The notes: generated by a model from the letters alone, not told the origin. Counted from the first letter of the stretch, positions 22,355-33,631 are shown. The stretch is 64,000 nucleotides of DNA from Karstenula rhodostoma CBS 690.94 (GCA_010093485.1 MU001492.1:1659122-1723121), one strand, 5' to 3'. Translations and numbers: made by a program.

Positions 22355-24295
22355 ATGCCTCGGCTTGCGCTCTTCTCCTTGTTCTTAGCCTGCAGCACCT
22401 CGATTAATGCGGCGGTTCTCAACACTCGTCAAAGTGACAGCAATGGAACCCATGCCGTAACCATCTCACAGAAAGATGCCGACCCTGCTGCCAGAAAGAG
22501 GGAAGTCGCATATCGCCATGATAACTTCCTCTACAACGTATCTCAGATCGGCAACGCAGCGGCGTTCCCTATGGGCAAAATTGGGGAAGAGCGGGTGGCA
22601 TTGGCTTGGGATCAATGGCAGGTTGACCGCAATATCATCACCGCCGACATTCAAAAAGACGTGGCACAAATCAAGCAGGCCATCATCGCAGTAAGAACGT
22701 CCCTAATCTCTTATGTCTTACATACGCTGACAACTTGGGTAGAACAACGGTACACTCAGAACTCTAGACGACTACGCAACAGTCCTATACAAAGACCAGT
22801 GGCTCAACGCCTCGCCGCTCAAGCCTGCTCTCGGATCCTTGACCAACTACACCCTCGATTCCTTCTTCGGTGGAGAGCGCCTAGTGCGTCCATATTCGCT
22901 CTACAAGGCGACTGACAAGGACACGAAGCTCATCGACATCTCTGATGATGAGGTGAAGAAGATCGCTGGATGGACAATTGCCGAGCTGCTCAAGGCCGGT
23001 CGCCTCTTTGCCGTTGATCGTATGTATTCCGATTGTACAGTTTAGGATCTTGCTGAACCTGTGCAGACAGCTACCAAGCCGATCAAACCACCTACGTGCC
23101 TTCACAGTTCAACGACAAGTACGGAGCCCCTGCCACGGCACTCTTCTACTTGGACGACAAGAAGGACCTGCTCCCACTCGGCATCCGCACAAATGTCGGC
23201 GCGAACCTCACCTACACACCCCTTGACGCTGAAAACGACTGGTTTCTCGCCAAGATCATATTCAATGTGGCCGATCAGTTCCATAATCAAATCTACCATC
23301 TCACTGCTACTCACAACGTGGGGGAGGCACTACACGAGGCTGCGATGCGCACACTGAGCCATAAGCATCCTATCATGGCGGTTCTGGACCGGTTGAACTA
23401 CCAGGCGTACTCTTCTCGGCCCGTCGGTGAAGCGCTCTGCTTCAACCCAATGGGTCACTGGGACGAAAATTTTCATATATCGCAAATCGGCTGCCGCAAC
23501 TTCGCCACCAAGCACTGGCCGACATACGGAGCGTTCGAGCCAAACTACTTGCAAACCGACTTCCAAGCCCGCGGCCTCGTTGACAAATCTGGAAAGTCTC
23601 CCTTCAAGCAGTTCCCCTTCTGGGACGACGCATCCAAGATTGTGCGCACCCAACGTAAATTCTTCACCTCCTTCATCGATGCGTACTAAAAATCCGATGC
23701 CGACGTCGCCGCCGACCACGAAGTCTGCGCCTGGTTCAGTGAAGTGCGCCGTGGGCCGACAGGCCCAGAGGTAGAAGCCCAGGGCCTAATTCCTGTGCAG
23801 TCCTTCCCCGTGAAAAAGACAAAGAAGGTTCTCGTGGACATCCTGACGCACAATGCCTGGCTCCAAGTAGCGCATCACTTGCTCAATGCGGGCGACCCTG
23901 TGCGCTCCTCGCTGACTCTACCGTTCCACCCCGGCGGCCTGTACAAGCCTGTGCCTGAAGCGAAGGGAGTGGAGTCCATCGTTCCGTTCCTGCCTAACGC
24001 GACCGCCTCAATCACATATATCGGCTTCCTCGCGAGCTTCAACCGCCCGCGTTATCAGACCATGGACCCGCCGCGCACGCTTGCGCATGAGTACTCTGGT
24101 CCGGATTTCCTAGCGCGATTTGCGGAGAAGAAGGTGAAGGATGCGGCGGATAAGTACCTCAAGGCCATGAGCGCTCTGGGCGCAAAGAACGAGGCGCGCA
24201 AGATTGAGAAAGATGGCATGTGCACTGGGCAGGGCATTCCGTTCTGCTGGACGGCGCTCAACCCATCTTACATTTCCTGGTTCTTCTCTGTTTAA
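22355..24295 (+). pseudogene. Manganese-type secreted lipoxygenase with an in-frame stop
   Basis: Exons 22355-22690, 22743-23019 and 23067-24295 form one frame of 614 codons including the terminator. A signal peptide (about residues 1-19) and Asn-glycosylation sites point to secretion. The lipoxygenase core shows HLTATHNVGEALHEAAMRTL with the first metal-binding histidines. It continues with LDRLNYQAYSSRPVGEALC, HHLLNAGDP (His and Asn ligands), TLPFHPGGLY, LASFNRPRY and a C-terminal Val, which is a metal ligand in this family. Codon 23687-23689 is TAA, inside a region (FIDAY, stop, KSDADVAADHE) that is coding in homologues. The same frame continues intact for 201 codons after it. Either the gene is freshly inactivated, or the base is a sequencing error or is read through. 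The family makes hydroperoxy fatty acids from linoleic or linolenic acid. Confidence 0.85.
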
Positions 24296-24932
24296 GCTCC
24301 AACGTAGGGCAGATGGGTTGAAAGCATTTCTGGGATGCATGGCAAGGCGATTGGGAGTTCATTAGATGTGTACAAAGCCAAGGAGCTTGGCTTTAGGGGC
24401 TTTTATATGATATTAGTGTATATAAATCACATTCCAGGTACACACGACGATTAAACCAAAAAAGCGTGATAATGAACTCTGATTCGTACTCGGTATTAAT
24501 TTTAAAAGTTTATGGAGCTACTTTGGATGGCGGATAACGATTTGCTAGTTGTTTGCTCACGGTGGAGCCCCACAGTGTTGAGATAGTTGAGACGACAATA
24601 GTCCCAGTGCCACGGTTCACACGTGATTCATCCACGGATAAGCTCCACACTCTCTTCTCCTCGTGGGCGCCCCGCCCATGGTCTAGTAAAAAGGGAGTTT
24701 CTGGGGCTTGCTCATGGCTATATCCCAACTTCACTTCGAGGTTTCTAGAACGGTACCCGGATTCACTACTCACCGCACTAGACGTAAGCTTCTCAACACT
24801 GTTATATATAAATTCTCGTCCGCCCCTCGCTGCAGCACACAGCAGCGCTCGAACCGATCAACCCACTGCACTTGAAATTCCGATCGAGTTCCTCTACCTT
24901 CACACTACCTCTAGTACTCCTAGAACCTCAGT
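24296..24932. other. Intergenic, promoter of the tail-anchored protein gene
   Basis: No gene recognised. TATATAAA at about 24803-24810 lies about 125 bp upstream of the next start codon. Confidence 0.45.
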
Positions 24933-25928
24933 ATGCCGTCAACCAACTTCTGGTCCGTCCTGGACACCGACGTACGTGAGCTCCCCGCTGAGCTCCCCGC
25001 TCCGACCGACACCGTCACCAGCAAAGCGCATGCATCCAAGGACATGATGCGCGAGATGGCTCTCGCCTCAGAGATCCCATTTGAGACCGGCACCACGAAC
25101 GGGGACAGCGCGACTGGCAACACGTCCAAGGCCGATGAGCAGAATGAGTCCACCCCGGACGAGGCATCCGAGGATGCAAAGAAGGCCGAAGAGTATGCAG
25201 CGGCGAAGAAGGCCAAGAAGGCCGCGAAGAAGCTCAGGCAGAAGATCAAGGCGGGCAAGATCGCGCCGGATGCGCTGAGCCAGGAGATTGTCGTCGCTGA
25301 CGGTACCAAGAGTACTCAGGATGAAGCATCCACGGTTCAGGATTCGGATGCCTCTACTTATACCAACGGCTCTGTTGGTGATCCGGCTCAGAGCATAGCG
25401 TCCCCTATTGACGCCGTCAACCAGGTGCAAGTGCACCCCGACCCCACCGAGGAGTCCGACAGCGACGATGTGTGGTTTGACGCCCGCTCTTACATGTCCG
25501 ACAGCGACGATGTGTGGTTTGACGCCCGCTCTTACATATCCGACAGCGATGATGTCTTCTTTGACGCCCGCTCTTACATGTCCGACAGCGACGATGTCTT
25601 TTTTGACGCCCGTTCTTCCCTGTCCGATCCAGCCGACATCGACGAGCTGACGCATCTCGACGCTACCGCCCACGGCTACGATGACGGAAACCTGACGCCC
25701 GCCGAGACCGCTGCACCAACCCCTGTTCAGCTCGATGCGCGTCCCAAAAACACCGTGGCGAACGGGCGGAAGAAGGAGAATAAAAAGAAGGCGTACGAGG
25801 CTAGGATCCAGGCTGAGGTTCGGGAGAGGTTGCGGAAGGAGCGGATTCAGGCAGGATTGGGCCTAGGTGCTCTTCTGCTTGTGTTCTTGGTGCTATGGAT
25901 CCTGTACACGTGTTTATTGCGTTGCTGA
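24933..25928 (+). CDS. Tail-anchored protein with four tandem FFAT-like repeats
   Basis: Intronless, 331 residues. The first 80 residues are acidic and Ser/Thr-rich. Residues about 82-110 are an alanine/lysine helix that may form a coiled coil. Residues 175-230 are four exact-length 14-residue repeats SDSDDV(W/F)FDARSYM. A basic region (about 272-305) is followed by a single hydrophobic helix (about 308-328) and the end CLLRC, so the protein should be tail-anchored. The core FFDA behind an acidic tract resembles the FFAT motif that binds ER VAP/Scs2 proteins. In two repeats the first aromatic is Trp. No family was recognised. A role at an ER contact site is inference only. Start chosen as the first ATG of an open frame, in a good context. 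Confidence 0.7.
   Translation: MPSTNFWSVLDTDVRELPAELPAPTDTVTSKAHASKDMMREMALASEIPFETGTTNGDSATGNTSKADEQNESTPDEASEDAKKAEEYAAAKKAKKAAKKLRQKIKAGKIAPDALSQEIVVADGTKSTQDEASTVQDSDASTYTNGSVGDPAQSIASPIDAVNQVQVHPDPTEESDSDDVWFDARSYMSDSDDVWFDARSYISDSDDVFFDARSYMSDSDDVFFDARSSLSDPADIDELTHLDATAHGYDDGNLTPAETAAPTPVQLDARPKNTVANGRKKENKKKAYEARIQAEVRERLRKERIQAGLGLGALLLVFLVLWILYTCLLRC
25455..25622 (+). repeat. Four tandem 42-bp units coding the FFAT-like repeats
   Basis: Units start at 25455, 25497, 25539 and 25581. Units 1 and 2 encode WFDA and units 3 and 4 encode FFDA, so the array may have grown by pairwise duplication followed by a codon change. Copy number is likely to vary between isolates (inference). Confidence 0.92.
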
Positions 25929-26377
25929 AGGACGGTGGAAAGTATCAGGGTCTTTAGGGCAGGGGTAAACTTGAGATGAGGGATTTTTATGGGTTGGGGA
26001 TCCGGAAGGTCCATAAAGTGAAGTCTAGGGACCTAGGGAAGGTTCACTTTTGATATGGGCACCCGTGACTGGCAAATGGCATCTTGATCTCACCGGAGGT
26101 TCGTGGTTTTCATTCCTGCTCTTATAGATTAGATGGGCTCCTCATTAGAGCTTGTGTGGACAAGATGTGGCACGCAAGGAACCACCGAGTTTCCAGAATA
26201 TTAGTATTAATAAATAGTGACCTCAACTCTTGCTTGTTTGAATGCAGCACAACTTAGACAGCATTGCGGTAGAGACAATCAGAACCACTTAGGGTATACG
26301 ATTGATGTTGTTGTAATATTGATGAAATATGTACGAAAACTCAATGTAAGCCTTGATATGCTCATGCCACTTTTGTC
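25929..26377. other. Intergenic, 3' region, nothing recognised
   Basis: No gene seen between the tail-anchored protein gene and the short retroposon copy 2. Confidence 0.5.
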
Positions 26378-26501
26378 ATGATTAGAATCTGGAGGGAAAT
26401 AATGACAAAAAGATCGAGTTATCGAGTGTAGAGTACAAAAATGCCGACAAAAAGGTGTTCCCCCTAGCTAACAGCTCAAAACTAAGCGTAATGATTAGAA
26501 T
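26378..26501 (-). mobile_element. Short retroposon-like element, copy 2 (102 bp), 11-bp target duplication
   Basis: The insert at 26389-26490 is flanked by perfect ATGATTAGAAT copies (26378-26388, 26491-26501). Read on the minus strand it starts TACGCTTAGTTTTGAGCTG and ends TTTCCCTCCAG. It shares the central CTCGATAACTCGATCTTTTT with copies 1 and 3. It lies 60 bp downstream of the cutinase stop codon. Confidence 0.87.
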
Positions 26502-26560
26502 AAAAAGGTTCAAAATCTCAAAAGCTGCATGACAAACGTCCTGGGGCAACCACCGCTGCC

Positions 26561-27592
26561 TCATGACCTAGCCAAACTCGCCATCCACGCAGCAGCATCA
26601 GTCGTCATCCCATTAAGCCCGTATATCATGTGAGGAGGAAGCTACACAGCATTAGAATCCACAACCCCTCCAATCCCAGGAACAAACTTACAATCATCCA
26701 CCGCCTCACCTTCCCCCCCGCAACATCCCTCGCAATCCACGGCAACGCAGCCGGCAAATCCCTAACCAACAGTCCCGGAATCGTCGCCACCTCCTTCAGC
26801 TGCTCTTCATTCGTAACCACATCCTTAAGCGAATCCACCGTCTCTTCAAGCTGCGCTACCACCTCCCCCACACTCCCAGGCAACTCGATACCCGACGTAA
26901 GCGTCTCCGTGCACACGACATCCGGCGCCGTCGTATTCTCAACGCAGTAGTTCTTGAGTATAATACCTTCGGGGACGGGCTGCACGTCGTCCATCAGCCG
27001 CTCCTCAGACCCAAACACCACGAGCGCTTTGATCTGCCTGCGCGCCGCCGCGCTCACGCGGTTGACGCACTTGTACGCCACGAGGCTGCCCTGGCTGTTT
27101 TGCCCCACGAGTAAAGTAAGCATACCACCAACCAACCCGCAGACACCCACCAGCGAGCCCAAAAAAAAAATAAAAAAATAAAACAAAACAAAACAAAACA
27201 TACCTATACCCCGCGACAAAAACTCCCGCCCGCGGACACACCGCCACATACGCCTCCACCATCCTCGCGCACGAATCCGCCCCCGTCTCGCTCCCGCCAA
27301 CATGGTAGTCCACCAGATTAGCGGGGTAGTCGGCGCGGTGTATGCCCTGGACGTCGACGTCGCCGGCGAAGGCAGCGACGAGCTCGTCGCGGAAGCGCGC
27401 GCCCCAGAAGACGCCGATGTTGCCGGGTGCCTAGGTTTCGCGGCTGATTATTACGGCGGTGGAGGCGCAAGGGCGGCTGCCGGCGAGAACCGAGGTGATG
27501 TCGGTGGAGGTGGGCGGGCCGTAGGTTGCGCGGCGGTGGGGGGTGGAGGTTGCGAGGGGGAGAAGGGGGAGGAGGGCGAGGTGGGATTTCAT
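26561..27592 (-). pseudogene. Cutinase-family esterase with an in-frame stop
   Basis: Exons 27592-27204, 27094-26692 and 26641-26561 form a frame of 291 codons. A short signal peptide (MKSHLALLPLLPLATS) precedes the alpha/beta-hydrolase. Splicing of intron 1 creates GYSQGS with the nucleophile Ser. PDVVC carries the expected Asp, and exon 3 supplies the catalytic His in LPPHMIYG. So the triad is complete. Codon 54 is TAG at 27433-27431, between SRET and APGNIGVFWG, a place where cutinases have no gap. The rest is intact. Intron 1 contains an A-rich microsatellite (AAAAC repeats on the plus strand). The family hydrolyses cutin or small esters outside the cell. A pseudogene, a strain-specific allele or a sequencing error all fit. 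Confidence 0.8.
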
Positions 27593-27998
27593 TGTTGCTT
27601 GTAGGAGGGCGTGCTTTGCTGTGGGGAGGGTGGGAGGTGTTGGAGGGCGTGCTCCGATGTTTGACAGGACTACAGTTGAGTGTGTGATGCAGACCTATTG
27701 TAGGTAGAGTTTCCGCCCCCACGTGGTGGTTGGTGCCGTAAGGAGTTCCGTTGATGGATGAACGTTTCCGCTTACGTTTGTTCGTGCAATTCCCGTTAGG
27801 TTTTGCCCTTTACGGTTTTGTAAGATGGGATGCCTTGTTCACCTCACAAACAATGATACTTCTCTTAGTCCAACACAGCAATAGAAGGCGACAAGTGATT
27901 CAATCGTGCATATATACACTGTATAGCAGAAGCATCTTCAAGATTTATTTACAAGAACAGAAAGCCGCCCAGTCCCCTCAAGTTTCTACTCGACTTCC
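27593..27998. other. Intergenic between cutinase and GH131, nothing recognised
   Basis: Promoter side of the cutinase gene and 3' side of the GH131 gene. No other element seen. Confidence 0.5.
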
Positions 27999-29212
27999 CT
28001 AGTTCGTGCCCGTCTCGGACTTGAACCACGCGATGAAGTCCTGAATGGTGAACTCTTCAGGCAGATCGTCGCCGGACGAAGCTGGAGCCGAGGCGCTGGG
28101 TGCCGCGGAAGTGGCCGACGCGACAACGGTTGCGAAGGTAGTAGGTACCTGGGCGGATGCGGAGGGTGCGGAAGAAGCAGCTGATGTCTGGACATCGGCG
28201 ACTACGGTGGAAGACGCGGACGAAGCGACGGCGGCGGACGAAGAAGCGGCGGGAGTCTGCACGGCGGCAGATGTGGCGGGGCGGGAAGAAACAGGTGCTG
28301 CAGAGGAGCTCGCAGCAGCGCTCGAGGCAGGGGCCGCGCTAGAGGCAGGAGCCGCGCTGGAGGCGGGAGCAGGCGAGCCGGAGTCGCTTGATCCTCCAGC
28401 AGATCCAACCGACGTGGTAAGCTCTCCGCTCTCCACATACACACCGCTGAAGAACCAGTCCTCCGCACCAGCAGCGTCGTTGCTGCCAGGAAGGCGGAGA
28501 ACGCCGAGGTGCCAATCAGCACCGTTGGACGACGTGCTTGCGTCGAAGGGGCCGGCAGTCTTGGTGAGTGCATCGCTGCCCGTCGAGTGGTAGAACGACA
28601 CGGAGCCGGCGTCGAAGTCGATCTCGTAGGCGACGTTGTGCCATTCGTCTGCGACGAGCTCAACGTCCCACTTCGACACGCCGCCAACGTGCCACTGCAG
28701 GTTGGCGTTGCTGCTGCCGGACGCGCCGTACTTGAGCTCCGTGAAGTGGCTCTCGAAGAAAGCGATTTGGTGCTCGTTGGTTGCGGTCGGGGCGTTCTCG
28801 GACGCGCTCTTGATGGAGAAGTGGTAGTAGAGCTTGCCCTTGTTGATGGCGGCAGTGGTTTGCGGAATTAGCTCAGTGCGGAGCATGCTCTGGCCGTTCC
28901 ACTTGGCCGTCTCGTCGATCGTGATCTTGACACCCTGCTTTGAACCTGTGTCGGCGGGATTCTTGAACGCAGTGTCGAGGTTGACGTAGTCGCTGACGGC
29001 TCCAGAGCCATGGATGTAGTACTGGTAAGGGCCGACGGGGTTGGAGAAGGACCACTTCTCGAGGTCGGCGCTCGATGTCACGTCGTTGAAGCGTCCATCC
29101 CAGATGATCTCTACAACGCTGTCAGTACTGGCGGTGTTGTACAATTGTTGACGGACGCACCTGCGGAAACGGCGCTGACCAGCGCGTTGAGGAAGGTGGC
29201 TTTGGCAAACAT
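27999..29212 (-). CDS. Secreted GH131-family beta-glucanase
   Basis: Exons 29212-29161 and 29110-27999 (intron GTGCGT..TAG) encode 387 residues. A signal peptide (MFAKATFLNALVSAVSA) is followed directly by EIIWDGRFND. The catalytic part (about 18-255) contains WSFSNPVGPYQYYIHGSG, KQGVKITIDETAKWNGQSM, TELIPQT, HQIAFFESHFTELKYG and DWHLGVLRLPG, which match glycoside hydrolase family 131. A 100-residue Ser/Ala/Pro linker and a conserved-looking acidic tail (DLPEEFTIQDFIAWFK) follow, with no CBM1. GH131 enzymes cut beta-1,3-, 1,4- and 1,6-glucans. A polysaccharide lyase 20 assignment was considered less likely. It is encoded on the same strand as the GH127 gene upstream. Confidence 0.8.
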
Positions 29213-29816
29213 GGTGAAAGGAATGACAGGAACCAGCTGTAACGAATGTGATAGCAAGAAAGGATTGACGAAAGAACGAAAGACTGTAGTGGGATGAATG
29301 AGAATGGATGGTACTGCGGCGGTACTTACAATGTACATCAGCTCCCCTCCATTGTCTTACCGACGGGACATCCTTGCAGGACCAATATCCCGGAAACGAA
29401 ACAGCATTGCAATTGTTTCAGTGTGCTAGCGCGGGCCCATATCGAATGAAGTTCATGCTGCAGCCGCTGCAGGGCGTTTCGAGACGTTCGCGTGCGTTCG
29501 TCTCGCTCGGACCGGGCTACAGATGGGATGACAGCTGTTAGACATTGAGAGCGGCTAAACCGAATGTCGTCGTGGTCGGCTCCACAATATACTCGTTGTG
29601 GTCTGGCGCGCGGCATTCAGCGCTATGGATTGCCCCTGCTCATAAAAGACGGAAGATTTAGACCGACGCCGCGCCGAGATGAGCTTGGCCTTGGCTGCGG
29701 AGCCTCTCATTATGCCTGGGTTGGAAGTGGGAACCGCTCTCTCTGGGCGAAATGTTTCGTATTTGCGGTTTGGTACTAGAGCCTACGTGTATGTCTGTCC
29801 TAACGAGTAACCATTC
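29213..29816. other. Intergenic between GH131 and GH127, nothing recognised
   Basis: Holds the promoter of the GH131 gene and the 3' region of the GH127 gene. Short frames only. Confidence 0.5.
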
Positions 29817-32315
29817 TCACACCTCAAGCTCGTCCTTCGCACCGGTCGCCCCCTTCACGATTGTCTCACCCTCCTCCTGCGTGAAGGCGCCCTGGGCCAC
29901 AAACGACTTCACGACATCTTCAACCGTTCCCACAAATGCATCGTGCGTCTCAAACGGCGCAGAATCCCACACGATGTCCAAAAAGGTCGGACCGTCGTTT
30001 CCGGGCGACGTGACGTTCGCAACAGGAATATCGTACCGCGGCAGCCCATCATTGCGCTTGCGATTCGCAATCTTTGTGTCAAAGGTCCCGAAGACAATGT
30101 TCGGCTCAACACGACGGAAGTACGCCGACGCGGCTTGGGTGTCGCCGACGTAGTACGGACGGGCTGTCAGGTTGCCGTCGCTACCAGCGAAGGTAAAGAC
30201 AGGATCGCCTTTCGAGGAAACCTGCACAGCAGCGGCCCGCGCGTAATCACCATCGAGCTTCAGATGGCGGTATAGCGAGAGCTGGTGGTATGTCTGGTTG
30301 GCTGGCGGGGCACCCAGCGTCTGGAGCAGGACCGGACCCCACAGCAGGGCCTGGGTATCGGGGCGGTCGAGCGCGCGCTCGATGCGTAATGTGAAGGGCA
30401 TTCGAACCTCGACGACGTCGCCAGAGGCCCAGGTCCGGCTAAGAGAGAGGTATGTACCAGGATCGACCGTCGCATCCGGGAGGGGACTGTTATTGACGGT
30501 GACTTGAAAGCCTTTGCGGATCCAGGCTGGGACCCGCAGTTTGATGTTTAAAGGTCCGTCGCCGGTGATGGTGAACTTGGCCGTGTCTTTGCGTGGAAAT
30601 TCCGTCTCTTGTTCGATTGTGAATCCTTGTTCAGCCCAGTTCAAGGTAGAAGGAATGTAGAGGTTGACCCAGAGTGCGGATCCGTCGGCCGAACGCAGAT
30701 ACACTGTCTCCTGGTACTTTGTGTGGCTTTCCATCCCGCTGCCTCCGCAGCAAGTGCCGGTGTTTTCGTACTCGCGGCTCGAACCTGGAGTCAGCGGCTG
30801 GAAGTACGTGAGCAGCGGACTTTCAGTACTGCTCTCGTCGGCACGGGAGCCAGCGATCATATTGAACAAGCCGCGCTCATAGTTGTCCATATAAGTGGCA
30901 TTGTGCTCGTGCAGGAACAGATTTCTAGCCAGTTTAAGCAAGTTGTACGTTGTGCATGTTTCAGCGCCATCCTCCGCAATGGCATTGGCAATATTGTCTC
31001 TGTTCTGGAATAGCTCGGAATTGCTGTTGGATCCTGGGTAGTTTCCACCAGATCCTCCGTGGACAAAGTGGCGATGTGGATGCACCCAGCCATAGAAGTT
31101 TTTCGCAGCGTCAAAGTATTCTTGCTCACCGCTATGCTCGAAGACGCTCATGTAGCCGATGAATTGAGGGACGTGTGTGTTCGCATGTAGTCGTTGCGCA
31201 CGGCGTCTTCCGGGGATCTTGTCAGCCGGCACTACAAGAATGTCGTTGTCTTCGACGGCTGCGCCAAACAATGACTCTCGGTTGTCGAAAGCTTTGGAGG
31301 TTTCCAAATGACGGGGATCGCCTGTAATCTGGTAGATCTCTGGGAAGACCTCGTTTGCGCCGCCGAACTCGCCGGCAATGTACAGATCCCACATGTAGTT
31401 GAGGTCCGACCTGGTCAAATTGCCTGTGTAACCAGGTTGGTTTTTGTCTCCAACTGTCAGTGACAAATGCGCCCAGTTCGCCATCTTTACCACTACGTCG
31501 AGTGCCTGGGTATTGTTGGTGTTGTAGTATGCATCCAGCAGACCTCGCATGATCTTGTGCTGTGTGTACCTATGTCAGCGATAGCAAGTCAGCACGAGTA
31601 GGTATAATTGGGACATGTGCTTTGCATCTACATGCACCACTAACCATGGGGCCCAAGTGTTCTTGGAAAGATCACTTCCATATACAGCCCAGCGTGGAGG
31701 GCCGAGCCTCAGCACTGTATCTTCCGGTAAAGCCCCGACGTAACCAGGATGTGTAGGTACCCAGTTGGCAGCAGTGGAGTTTGAATTTGTTTCTTTTGTC
31801 CCATTGCTGTTGTTCATCCGAGCAGTGATAATGTCCTGACAGGTGGCAATCTCCTTCACCATCCAGTTCAACTTGGTCTTGAAAATGTCTTCGCCCTGAT
31901 CGGCGTAGGCCTGAGAGAGCGCTGTAAGGTAATGGCCGGTCCAGTGTCCAGAAAGCAATCCGCCCTCCTCCCAACCTAAATACTATTAGTACGAGGACAT
32001 ATTTAGTAGGACTACTACTAATTAAATACCTCCAGGGACCTCGACTCCATCTGGGTTTGGGCGACCAGCCTGGTTGTTGAATAGGACCAGGAAGCGACGC
32101 TCATCGTAAGCCTGGACGAATTCTTTGATCCGATCGCGCTTCTCCTGGAGCAAGCCCCTGCCGAGCTGTACTTGATCGAGACGAAAGGGGCGAACCGGTG
32201 CCGTTCCTCCTGGTCCGAGATCTCCGGCGGTATTGGTAGGTGCTGAAGCTGACACTGCAACGACAGACATAGCCAGGGCTACGAACGCGCGCAGCGAGTT
32301 ATTTATCCGGGCCAT
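29817..32315 (-). CDS. Secreted GH127/GH146-type beta-L-arabinofuranosidase (DUF1680)
   Basis: Exons 32315-32030, 31975-31645 and 31569-29817 give 789 residues. A signal peptide (about 1-24) precedes FRLDQVQLGRGLLQEKR and the block GGLLSGHWTGHYLTALS. After splice 2 the sequence reads WAPWYTQHKIMRGLLDAY, all classic for DUF1680 enzymes. ETCTTYNLLKL and GTCCGGSGMESHTKYQETV carry the conserved Glu and the Cys cluster that form the zinc site and the cysteine nucleophile in GH127. The C-terminal 250 residues are beta-rich. The introns are GTATTT..TAG and GTTAGT..TAG. Expected action is release of beta-L-arabinofuranose from plant glycans. The exact family (127 or 146) was not resolved. Confidence 0.87.
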
Positions 32316-33631
32316 GGCAGCGTCTGGACGTGGGGAAGTTTGTGCAAGGAGGACGATATCTCTTTATACAGCGGCATGTTGCCCATCGCCACGTATCTCT
32401 GATAGCAGAAGTGGAGGATGTGCGAGACAATCAAAGGCCGCATCCATGGTCACATCCTTCGTCGCATCCATCGGTCGCATCCAGAGGGAAGGAGACAGTA
32501 TAGTCATGGCTATTCAAGGCAAAGAGCCTCCATGATGGTGCGGTTCATCCGGATCCCACCAATTAGCAGGGAGAGGAGTGTATCTGGCATATCAGCCGAC
32601 ATTATGGCGGGGTGATGGTCCTGGCAAGCAGCGATAGCTTAGTCGTTAGCCGGCGTGCGATTGCAACGTCGAGCGCAGTGCGGGGTGCGATTGAGGAGAT
32701 GGCACCACCATGGATGGATGAGATGCAGCTGCACCGTGCGCACAAGGGCTAGGCCGCTCTTGGACACACTAATCGGCCTTTGGATGCACTAAGCCGCTCT
32801 CGGATGCGAACAGCCGGGATGCATCCGATGCGGGGTCTTTGCAGTGGGCGGCCCTCACGAGAAGGTGAAGATGAACACGGACGATACAGTGCTAGGTCAA
32901 GATCACAATCTTGTATAATAGCCCGAGTTACTCTAGGATTAGGTATTCTATAGCTGACTGGCAAAGGCCTTGGCTTACCTCGGGTCTTTATGTTCCTATG
33001 AGAGTGAGAGGGCGGCGTCATTCGACCAGGCTTACACACGTTGTCGATGGAGGCATGGAGGCAGGGAGGGAGTCATCGGGGTATCGAGGCATCGAAGCAT
33101 GGAGGCATGGAGGCTTCGAGGCATGAAGACAGGCAGGACGCTTTGGGTAGGCTCATCGGGTGCCTCGGTTTAGCGTAGATACTGTGTAGCCACCAAGGCG
33201 CCAGCTTCCCAGGTCGCACGTGAGCCATACAATGCAACCCGCGCCATACAATGCAACCCGCGCAATACAATGCAATTCCCACAATTCCCACTTGGGCGCC
33301 CGAAGTCAGGCCGCTCTCCACCGCCCGCGCATGCATCACGCATCATTGCAGGCCCAGGCAGACAGGCAAGCAGGCAGGCAGGGTTGTCGCGGCTCTCGAC
33401 CTTCCATCTCCAGCCACCCGAGGCCGGCGGGCGACTGGCCCCGCCCGCTCTGGCTTTGTTTCTCGTCACCGCTCGTGCATCTCAACACCGCTCTTCTGCC
33501 TTCTGCCCATCTCACTCGTTCTGCGTGCTGCTTGCGATCTGCGTTCCGACCATGGAATGTCCTGCGCACTGCGCTCGTCCCTCGTCTCTGTCGCGCAACG
33601 CACCAGCACTGATTGGATGAAGCCATAAACC
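32316..33631. other. Intergenic with several short repeats
   Basis: No gene recognised. Imperfect repeats of GGATGCACTAAGCCGCTCT type at 32750-32840, a GGCATGGAG-rich tract at 33050-33130, three 19-bp units at 33225-33280 and a GGCA microsatellite at 33359-33383 are present. Confidence 0.5.
33225..33280. repeat. Three tandem 19-bp units
   Basis: CCATACAATGCAACCCGCG is present at 33225-33243 and 33244-33262, and in a decayed form from 33263. It lies about 350 bp upstream of the coiled-coil gene. Confidence 0.8.

Noticed and set aside
23683..23730. A mini-intron that would remove the lipoxygenase TAA
   Set aside because: A GTAC donor exists, but any nearby acceptor deletes residues conserved in the family and most break the frame.
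27130..27203. A-rich microsatellite as a retroposon poly(A) tail
   Set aside because: It lies wholly inside cutinase intron 1, between good splice sites, with no duplication around it.
28045..28593. 182-codon plus-strand frame in the GH131 linker
   Set aside because: Antisense of the Ala/Ser/Pro-rich linker; low-complexity shadow.
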